From NCBI GenBank assembly GCA_021205715.1, contig JAJPXA010000076.1, positions 1 through 12,197 on the forward strand: a DNA stretch of 12,197 nt, in the 5' to 3' direction. A program made the position numbers and the translations under genes. The notes under the pieces were generated by a model, which was not told the DNA's origin, did not search any database, and saw nothing but the letters and a program-made list of their open reading frames with translations. Shown piece after piece: positions 7,095-12,197 of the stretch. Source of the stretch: Bacillota bacterium (GTDB taxonomy: Bacteria; Bacillota; Clostridia; UBA1381). How positions within the stretch are numbered: position 1 is the first letter of the stretch; each line of letters begins with the position of its first letter.

Positions 7095-7132
7095 AAAATG
7101 CGTCGTTCAAAACGAAACGGCGCATTTTTTTT
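7095..7132 (+). terminator. Intrinsic terminator after the DHHW gene
   Basis: AATGCGTCGTT (7097-7107) pairs with AACGGCGCATT (7116-7126), with one U-G pair, around the 8-base loop 7108-7115. AA before and TT after extend the stem, and a run of eight T (7125-7132) follows. It begins 4 bases after the DHHW stop and ends the aminotransferase-to-DHHW transcription unit. Confidence 0.9.
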
Positions 7133-7134
7133 GC

Positions 7135-7163
7135 TTTACATTGCGCCGCAAAGCTGTTAAAAT
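7135..7163 (+). promoter_or_regulatory. Sigma-A promoter of the GH2 glycosidase gene
   Basis: TTTACA at 7135-7140 and TAAAAT at 7158-7163 are separated by 17 bases. The promoter starts right after the T-run of the preceding terminator. A start near 7170 gives a ~25-base leader containing GGAGGG (7182-7187) before the ATG at 7195. No clear operator or catabolite-control palindrome was recognised nearby. Confidence 0.75.
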
Positions 7164-7194
7164 TATATTAAAATCGGTCACGGAGGGCATATTT

Positions 7195-9624
7195 ATGAAT
7201 AAAATCAATCTTGACAAAAACTGGCGGTTTATGAGAGGCGACTTAAAGCCGCAGAGCACAACCGACGGCTGGGGCGGCGCAAAGGCGCGTGCATACAGTT
7301 TTGGAGCGGCGGCGGTCGGACTCGACGATTCGCATTGGCAAAATGTGGATTTGCCGCACGATTTTATGATTGACGGCGACTACACACAAAAATCCGCGCT
7401 GTCCGAGGAGATGCGCCAAATTCCGGAAATGGAGAGCATCGACAGCCGCCATTTCGCCGGCGGTTCGCTCGAGGGCGGCGTTGCGTGGTACAGACGCAAA
7501 TTCGATATTCCCGCGGATATGGCGGGTAAGCGCGTTTACATACATTTTGACGGCGTGTACAGAAACAGCACCGTGTATCTCAACGAATACTTTGCCGGCA
7601 GTCACGAGAGCGGCTATACCGAGGCTTGCTATGACATAACTGATTTCGTGAATTTCGGCGGCGAAAACACTGTCGCGGTGCGCGTGGATTCCTCCGGCCG
7701 TGAGGGTTGGTGGTACGAGGGCGGCGGAATATACCGCCATGTTTGGCTGGAATATAAAAGCGCCGCGCATATAGCCGAGAACGGCGTGTATGTTTATTCC
7801 GATGTGTGCCTTGAAAATAAGTCGGCGAATGTGCATATAGAAACGGAAATTGAAAACAAGCTGACGGAGAACGCGGATTTTTCGGTAAAAATACGCATTG
7901 CCGATATGAGCGGAGCTGTTGTCGGTTCAAGCGAATGCGCGGTTTCGGCGCGGGCGTGGGATAATGCCGTATGTGAGCAGACCGTTCCGCTTTCGAACGT
8001 AAGCCTTTGGGACGTGGATTCGCCGTATCTTTACAGTGTTACGGCGGAGCTGTACCGCATTGCGAACTCCTTTTGCCGTGCGGATTCCTTTTGCGGTGAG
8101 CTTATTGATTCCGTCACCGTGAGCTTCGGCATAAGAGAGTGTTGCTTTGACGCGGACAAGGGATTTTTCCTTAACGGGCGGCATTTAACAATAAAGGGTT
8201 TGTGCTGTCATCAGGACCACGCGGGAGTGGGCATCGGAGTGCCGGACAGCGTGTGGGAATACCGTATCGCGCAGATGAAAACGATGGGCGCGAACGCGTA
8301 CCGCTCGGCGCATTATCCGCCGTCGCCGCAGCTTTTGGACGTATGCGACAGGCTCGGAATACTCGTTATGGACGAAACGCGCCGTATGAGCAGTGCGCCG
8401 CAGGATTTGGACGCGCTCTGTTCGATGGTTAAGCGCGACAGAAACCACCCTTCGATATTTATATGGGGTATAGGAAACGAGGAAATTTTCTCGCAGGACA
8501 GACCCGAAACGGCAAGGACTACCGTTACTATGAAAATGGAGGTGCGCCGCCTTGATAAGACGCGCCCGATAACCTCCGCCGTTGTTTGTTGGAACGGAAA
8601 GGAGCGGTTTGACACCGCCGAGGGATATGTCGGAGTTACGAAAAATCTTGATGTTATGGGATTTAATTATTGCAAAACCGCTTGGGACGATTATCATAAG
8701 CGTATGCCGCGCCAACCGATTCTTATAACCGAGGCGAGCGCGAACAGTTGGACGCGCGGCTGCTACAGTACGGACGAACACAAGGGACGATATTATATCT
8801 TTGATGAGGAAAACGAGCAAAAGTGCAAAGTCGGCAAAAAGGCGGTAAAGAGGGACATTGCGGAAGGAGAGTGGGAATACTTCGCCGAGCGCGATTATCT
8901 AAGCGGAATCTTCCTCTGGACGGGTATGGACTACCGCGGCGAGCCGACGCCGATGGTATATCCGGCGGTATATTCGCAGTTCGGGATATTCGATTACTGC
9001 GGATTTCCTAAGGATAATTATTACTATTACAAATCTCAATGGACGGACGAGGACGTTCTGCATATTTTTCCGCATTGGAATTATCCCGTAGACGCGGGCG
9101 AGGCGCTCGTGGTTTACGCTTTTTCCAATCTTGACGAGGCGGAGCTGTTTGTGAACGGTAAAAGTTACGGCAGACGCAAGTCGAGCCGATACCTGTCATG
9201 GGAAAACGTCATATATGAGCCGGGTGAGTTGACGGCTATAGGCTATAGGAACGGCGGCGAGGTTATGCGCGAAACCGTAAAAACCACCGGAGCCGTACAT
9301 AGGATTATACTTGAACCGTACAAGGCGGTTATGTCCGCAGACGAGGACACCGCGATAATCAATATATCCGCGCGTGACGCGGACGGTTTGACGGTGCCGA
9401 CGGCGGATAATGAGGTGCGCTTTTACATATCGGGTGCGGGTGAATTTTTGGGCGCGGGCAACGGAAATCCGTCAAGCCGCGAGCGCGACCGCGTACCGGT
9501 AAGACGCTTGTTTAACGGCAAAGCTCAGCTGCTTGTGCGCCTTAACGGAAGTAGGGGAGAAGTCAAAATCATTGCCGCCTCCGACGGGATTGAAAGCGGC
9601 GAGTGCGTCATAAACGTAAAATAA
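7195..9624 (+). CDS. Glycoside hydrolase family 2 (beta-galactosidase-like) with DUF4982 domain
   Basis: An 809-aa retaining exo-glycosidase with no signal peptide, so probably cytoplasmic, acting on imported oligosaccharides. Domains in order: jelly-roll sugar-binding domain (about 1-187), Ig-like domain (about 190-315), TIM barrel (about 320-615), DUF4982 (about 622-697, with LFVNGKSYGRRKSS) and a C-terminal Ig-like domain (about 700-809, with the NGNPSS loop). Catalytic signatures: IGNEE with the acid/base Glu at 429, ITEAS with the nucleophile Glu at 513, CCHQDHAGVG near 337-346, HYPPS at 373-377 and LWTGMDYRGE at 574-583. The start is the ATG with GGAGGG 7 bases upstream; a TTG at 7141 is in frame but lies inside the promoter. 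Substrate may be a beta-galactoside; members of this subgroup also act on other beta-linked sugars, and the beta-glucuronidase N-x-K motif was not seen. Transporter or regulator genes are not adjacent. No terminator is evident after the stop. Confidence 0.92.
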   Translation: MNKINLDKNWRFMRGDLKPQSTTDGWGGAKARAYSFGAAAVGLDDSHWQNVDLPHDFMIDGDYTQKSALSEEMRQIPEMESIDSRHFAGGSLEGGVAWYRRKFDIPADMAGKRVYIHFDGVYRNSTVYLNEYFAGSHESGYTEACYDITDFVNFGGENTVAVRVDSSGREGWWYEGGGIYRHVWLEYKSAAHIAENGVYVYSDVCLENKSANVHIETEIENKLTENADFSVKIRIADMSGAVVGSSECAVSARAWDNAVCEQTVPLSNVSLWDVDSPYLYSVTAELYRIANSFCRADSFCGELIDSVTVSFGIRECCFDADKGFFLNGRHLTIKGLCCHQDHAGVGIGVPDSVWEYRIAQMKTMGANAYRSAHYPPSPQLLDVCDRLGILVMDETRRMSSAPQDLDALCSMVKRDRNHPSIFIWGIGNEEIFSQDRPETARTTVTMKMEVRRLDKTRPITSAVVCWNGKERFDTAEGYVGVTKNLDVMGFNYCKTAWDDYHKRMPRQPILITEASANSWTRGCYSTDEHKGRYYIFDEENEQKCKVGKKAVKRDIAEGEWEYFAERDYLSGIFLWTGMDYRGEPTPMVYPAVYSQFGIFDYCGFPKDNYYYYKSQWTDEDVLHIFPHWNYPVDAGEALVVYAFSNLDEAELFVNGKSYGRRKSSRYLSWENVIYEPGELTAIGYRNGGEVMRETVKTTGAVHRIILEPYKAVMSADEDTAIINISARDADGLTVPTADNEVRFYISGAGEFLGAGNGNPSSRERDRVPVRRLFNGKAQLLVRLNGSRGEVKIIAASDGIESGECVINVK

Positions 9625-9676
9625 TAAAAATCGGCGCAAATTCTGTCGAGTTTGGCGGCAAAATATCACTAAACGG

Positions 9677-9705
9677 TGGACAAACCCGCTTTTTTATGGT
9701 AGAAT
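9677..9705 (+). promoter_or_regulatory. Sigma-A promoter of the TSCPD gene
   Basis: TGGACA at 9677-9682 and TAGAAT at 9700-9705 have a 17-base spacer, and TG at 9697-9698 makes an extended -10. The start near 9712 gives a leader of about 30 bases before the ATG at 9741. Confidence 0.75.
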
Positions 9706-9740
9706 AAATACAGAAAATAAGGGAAAGGCGGTAACATAAA

Positions 9741-9986
9741 ATGGCGAAATACGAATATCGGCCGCAGGGCGTTTGCTCGCAGCTTATCGAGTTTGAAATA
9801 ATTGACAATAAGGTACATAACGTAAAATATACCGGCGGCTGTAACGGCAATACGCAGGGCGTCGCAAGGCTTGTCGAGGGTATGGATAGGGACGAGGCGG
9901 TAAAAAGGCTTCGCGGAATAGACTGCCGCGGCAGAGGCACGTCGTGCCCCGACCAGCTCGCGCAGGCGCTCGAGGCGGCGGATTAA
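9741..9986 (+). CDS. TSCPD domain-containing small protein (TIGR03905-like)
   Basis: An 81-aa protein consisting only of a TSCPD domain. It has the signature TSCPDQLA (67-74) and four cysteines at 12, 34, 62 and 69, in GVCSQ, GGCNGN, DCRGRG and TSCPD contexts, which suggests a metal or redox site. The domain also occurs at the C-terminus of B12-dependent ribonucleotide reductases; the stand-alone family is widespread in Clostridia and has no firmly established role known to me. The ATG follows a GGGAAAGGCGG purine tract (9721-9731). It has its own promoter and is followed by a hairpin with a T-run that overlaps the start of the next gene. Confidence 0.9.
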   Translation: MAKYEYRPQGVCSQLIEFEIIDNKVHNVKYTGGCNGNTQGVARLVEGMDRDEAVKRLRGIDCRGRGTSCPDQLAQALEAAD

Positions 9987-10005
9987 AAACGGAATAATTC
10001 GGGAC

Positions 10006-10037
10006 AAGCCTTCATACTATATAGTATGGAGGTTTTT
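10006..10037 (+). terminator. Hairpin plus T-run: terminator of the TSCPD gene and possible control element of the GerM gene
   Basis: Bases 10006-10020 pair with 10021-10035 over 15 positions with two U-G pairs; the centre CATACTATATAGTATG is a perfect palindrome. TTTTT ends at 10037. The 3' arm contains GGAGG (10028-10032), the ribosome binding site of the GerM-domain gene, so the folded RNA would hide that site. It may stop transcription after the TSCPD gene, reduce translation of the next gene, or both. Confidence 0.65.
10028..10032 (+). promoter_or_regulatory. Ribosome binding site that fixes the GerM-gene start at TTG 10041
   Basis: GGAGG lies 8 bases before TTG at 10041. It overlaps the ATG at 10026, which has no ribosome binding site of its own and would add MEVFA before the signal sequence. 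Starting at TTG gives MKKILFFTLIF, a normal signal sequence. Confidence 0.75.
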
Positions 10038-10040
10038 GCA

Positions 10041-10526
10041 TTGAAGAAAATATTGTTTTTCACATTGATTTTCGTATGCGCCGCGACGGTGGTATTCGCC
10101 GTAAGGGACAACGGCGGCGAAACGGTAGAATTATACGTTACGGACGCCGAAATGATGCGGCTAATATCGATTGATACATACACGAAAGCGGACACGCCGC
10201 CGAAAAAAGCGGAGTATGTCATAAACCGCCTTATCGAGGGCTTTGACGATAACCCGAAAATACGCCGCACGATACCGAAAATCAACGGGTGTATGACGGT
10301 TAAGGTCAAGGACGGCACGGCGACGGTGAATATAAGCGAAAAAATGGCTGAAAATCATCCGGACGGACGCGATTTGGAAAAGCTGACGGTGTATTCGGTG
10401 GTGAACTCGCTTTTGTCGATTGACGGTATAGAACGCGTAAAATTCACGGTCGGGGGCAAAACCCGCAAGGATTTTATGGGTTATATCGATATGCGCGAGA
10501 GCTTTACGGTAATAGAAACGGTTTAA
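10041..10526 (+). CDS. GerMN (sporulation/germination) domain protein
   Basis: A 161-aa exported or membrane-anchored protein. MKKILFFTLIFVCAATVVFA (1-20) is a signal/anchor sequence without a good lipobox; C13 is not in a lipobox context. The rest matches one GerMN domain: VELYVTDAE (29-37), INRLIEGF (61-68), RTIPKINGCMTVKVKDGTATVNIS (76-99), LEKLTVYSVVNSLLSIDGIERVKFTVGG (112-139). Bacillus GerM has two such domains and a lipid anchor and affects sporulation and germination; single-domain relatives are common in Clostridia and are not always sporulation-specific. The start is TTG, fixed by GGAGG at 10028-10032, and the ribosome binding site is inside a predicted hairpin. No independent promoter was recognised, so it may depend on read-through from the TSCPD gene. 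A bidirectional terminator follows at the stop codon. Confidence 0.85.
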   Translation: MKKILFFTLIFVCAATVVFAVRDNGGETVELYVTDAEMMRLISIDTYTKADTPPKKAEYVINRLIEGFDDNPKIRRTIPKINGCMTVKVKDGTATVNISEKMAENHPDGRDLEKLTVYSVVNSLLSIDGIERVKFTVGGKTRKDFMGYIDMRESFTVIETV

Positions 10527-10571
10527 AAAAGAGATTCGATTTCGGCGGCGCCGAAACCGAATCTCTTTTTT
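10525..10571. terminator. Bidirectional intrinsic terminator between convergent genes
   Basis: Two 22-base arms (10525-10546 and 10550-10571) are complementary except at one A/C position, with the 3-base loop GGC. Each arm ends in a six-base A or T run, so either strand gives a GC-capped hairpin followed by U residues. It serves the GerM-domain gene on + (the stem starts inside its TAA codon) and the MATE gene on - (stop 13 bases away). Confidence 0.95.
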
Positions 10572-10584
10572 CTCGCAATCCGCG

Positions 10585-11964
10585 TTATTGCTCGGAATTG
10601 TTTATCGGATTATCCAAAGGCTTTATTATTTTATTGTAAATATATTTATAGAATATAAGGCACAGCGCAAGCGAGAATACCTCCGCAATATTAAACGACC
10701 ACCATACCGCGTTAAGACCCGCAATCTTCGCGAGGATATACGCGGACGGAAGCAATATGATAAGCTGACGCGTTATGGAAATTATCATACTTAAAACTCC
10801 GTGACCCAGAGCCTGAAAAGAGGACGTGAGCGCTATGCATACTCCCGCCAACGCAAAGCTGATGCTTATTGTTCTGAGCGCCGGAACGCCTATTTCAATC
10901 ATATTTTCAGAAGCGTCGAACAGCCTGAACAGGGCGTCCGGAATGAACTGAAAGAGCGCTATTCCGACGCACATAATAAGCGCCGCGTAGACAACCGCCA
11001 ATTTTACGGTTTTTGTAAGCCGCTTCTTGTTTTTCGCGCCGTAATTGTACGAAACAATAGGAACCATACCGTTGTTAAGTCCGAATACCGGCATAAACAC
11101 GAAGCTGTTCAGCTTGAAGTACACACCGAAAACCGCGACCGCCGTGGATGAGAACGCGATAAGAATTTTATTCATACAGAATGTCATCACCGAACCGACG
11201 GAGGACATTATAATAGAGGGCACACCGACCGAGAGAATTGTTTTTATAAATTCCGATTCCGGTTTAAACCCCTTGAAGCTGATATGCACATCGGGATTGC
11301 ATTTTATATTTAATACGGTCGCTAAAATCGCCGCGCAAATCTGACCCGTAACCGTCGCTATCGCCGCGCCCGCGACGCCCATTTTCGGCATACCGAAAAG
11401 TCCGAAAATAAGTATCGGGTCAAGAATTATGTTTATAACCGCGCCCGTGCTTTGCGTTATCATAGTATATATTGTCCTGCCCGTTGACTGCAAAATACGC
11501 TCCGACGCAATTTGCATAAACATACCGAATGACATAATAAGGCATATTCTCGTATACGCGACGCCCATTTCGGCTATCGCCGCCGACGCTGACTGCGCCG
11601 CGAAAAACGCGTTTGTCGCGAATATTCCGATAAGAAGGAACAATATGTACCCCATTGCCTCAAGAAAAATACCGTTTTCGCCTGTTTTGTTTGCCGCGGC
11701 GTAATTCTTTTCGCCAAGTCTTCTTGAAAGCATAGCGTTTATTCCGACGCCGATGCCGGCCGCGACCGAAATCATAAGATTTTGCATAGGAAACGCCATC
11801 GATACCGCAGTGAGCGCGTCCTCGGAAAGACGCGAAACGAATATGCTGTCGACAACGTTATAGAGCGCCTGCACAAGCATCGATATAACCATAGGCAGCG
11901 ACATTGTTATAAGCAGCCGGTTTACCGGCATAGTGCCCATTTTATTTTCTTTTGTTTGTTCCAT
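10585..11964 (-). CDS. MATE family multidrug efflux transporter
   Basis: A 459-aa, 12-segment membrane protein of the MATE family (NorM/DinF/MepA type), which exports cationic drugs or metabolites using a Na+ or H+ gradient. Two MatE repeats are visible: about 17-180, with LPMVISMLVQALYNVVDSIF and the following AGIGVGINAMLSRRLGEKN loop, and about 240-400, with GVPSIIMSSVG and GLNNGMVPIVSYNYGAKNKKR. The loop sequences ...RRLGEKN (first half) and NYGAKNKKR (second half) are the duplicated family signature. Length is normal. The ATG lies 9 bases after GGAGG (11974-11978, read on -), with its own promoter, and the gene converges on the GerM gene at a shared terminator. It is a single-gene unit with no adjacent regulator. 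Substrate cannot be predicted. Confidence 0.94.
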   Translation of the reverse strand: MEQTKENKMGTMPVNRLLITMSLPMVISMLVQALYNVVDSIFVSRLSEDALTAVSMAFPMQNLMISVAAGIGVGINAMLSRRLGEKNYAAANKTGENGIFLEAMGYILFLLIGIFATNAFFAAQSASAAIAEMGVAYTRICLIMSFGMFMQIASERILQSTGRTIYTMITQSTGAVINIILDPILIFGLFGMPKMGVAGAAIATVTGQICAAILATVLNIKCNPDVHISFKGFKPESEFIKTILSVGVPSIIMSSVGSVMTFCMNKILIAFSSTAVAVFGVYFKLNSFVFMPVFGLNNGMVPIVSYNYGAKNKKRLTKTVKLAVVYAALIMCVGIALFQFIPDALFRLFDASENMIEIGVPALRTISISFALAGVCIALTSSFQALGHGVLSMIISITRQLIILLPSAYILAKIAGLNAVWWSFNIAEVFSLALCLIFYKYIYNKIIKPLDNPINNSEQ

Positions 11965-11994
11965 TTAAAATTACCTCCTAAACCGTTAGGGTAT

Positions 11995-12023
11995 ATTATA
12001 TAACATAGATACGGCTATTGCAA
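11995..12023 (-). promoter_or_regulatory. Sigma-A promoter of the MATE gene
   Basis: Read on the - strand, TTGCAA (12018-12023) and a perfect TATAAT (11995-12000) are separated by 17 bases. The start near 11989 leaves a ~25-base leader with GGAGG at 11974-11978. Confidence 0.8.
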
Positions 12024-12197
12024 CATCGAATAACGAATAATTTAGTATAAATTTGCTGAAAATGACAATAAAGATATGTTGAATTTGACGAAATTCGTAT
12101 TTCCCTGCCGTTTAAGAGGTAAGCTTATGTTTTCGGGCATAAGAGCCGCGAAACGAAAAATGCGCGCAAAAACTTGAAAATTTAGCGCAAATAATAT
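12024..12197. other. Intergenic stretch, no supported gene
   Basis: This AT-rich 174-base stretch beyond the MATE promoter has no convincing gene. A 16-codon frame at 12127-12177 (+), MFSGIRAAKRKMRAKT, has a weak AGAGGT (12115-12120) ahead of it. A short palindrome GAATTTGACGAAATTC lies at 12081-12096. Neither is strong enough to name. It is probably the upstream region of a gene beyond the window. Confidence 0.4.

Noticed and set aside
7141..7194. Upstream TTG start for the GH2 gene, adding 18 residues
   Set aside because: It falls between the -35 and -10 boxes of the promoter and lacks a ribosome binding site; the ATG at 7195 follows GGAGGG at the right distance.
8185..8820. 211-codon open frame on the - strand inside the GH2 gene
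   Set aside because: It is opposite the catalytic TIM barrel, rich in Arg/His, with no recognisable motif; a shadow of the glycosidase gene.
9625..9676. Possible terminator after the GH2 gene (CGGCGCAAA ... TTTGGCGGC)
   Set aside because: The arms do not pair once aligned base by base and no T-run follows.
10026..10040. ATG at 10026 as the start of the GerM-domain gene
   Set aside because: The GGAGG needed for initiation overlaps this codon, and starting here adds residues in front of a normal signal sequence that begins at TTG 10041.
12127..12177. 16-codon basic peptide frame MFSGIRAAKRKMRAKT
   Set aside because: Only a weak ribosome binding site, no convincing promoter and no known family; frames this short are common by chance.
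1..12197. Search for CRISPR repeats, tRNA/rRNA genes, transposases, integrases and toxin-antitoxin pairs
   Set aside because: No regularly spaced repeats, no recognisable RNA-gene sequence and no such protein motifs were found.

Overview
The window reads as chromosomal DNA of an anaerobic Firmicutes (class Clostridia, probably a gut Oscillospirales-like lineage). The grounds are strong AGGAGG-type ribosome binding sites, sigma-A promoters with 17-bp spacers, an mltG-trmR pair like yrrL-yrrM of Bacillus, a GerM-domain protein typical of spore formers, a DUF4358 lipoprotein and a GH2 enzyme carrying DUF4982. The lineage is inferred, because no rRNA or other taxonomic marker is present. Base and codon use look even throughout. 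I see no insertion sequence, phage, CRISPR array or tRNA.

Layout. 1-1762: an endolytic murein transglycosylase (MltG) whose N-terminus is broken across two reading frames, then a class I O-methyltransferase of the TrmR family. 1801-7132: a strong promoter, a class Ic PLP aminotransferase, then four closely spaced cell-envelope genes: a membrane-anchored SGNH hydrolase, a DUF4358 lipoprotein, an MBOAT O-acyltransferase and a DHHW (AlgX/AlgJ-like) SGNH protein. An intrinsic terminator closes the block. 7135-9624: a separately promoted GH2 glycosidase. 9677-10571: a promoter, a TSCPD-domain mini-protein and a GerM-domain protein whose start and ribosome binding site lie within or next to a hairpin, followed by a near-perfect bidirectional terminator. 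10585-12023: a convergent MATE efflux transporter with its own promoter. The last ~170 bases hold no convincing gene.

How the genes may work together. The most system-like part is 3202-7091. An MBOAT protein would pass an acyl group (probably acetyl) across the membrane. Two extracytoplasmic SGNH-fold proteins, one with a canonical Ser/Asp-His arrangement and one with the D-x-H...S arrangement of AlgX/AlgJ, are candidates for placing it on a surface polymer. The DUF4358 lipoprotein would be an accessory part. The polymer cannot be read from this window. MltG fits the same theme of wall metabolism. The remaining genes (tRNA modification, amino-acid metabolism, sugar hydrolysis, efflux) look like ordinary housekeeping or accessory functions.

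The most unusual sequence-level signals are a 31-bp perfect palindrome followed by a T-run inside the MBOAT coding region, the apparent frame break at the mltG start, a hairpin that would pair with the GerM-gene ribosome binding site, and a coding-like out-of-frame tail after the SGNH gene.
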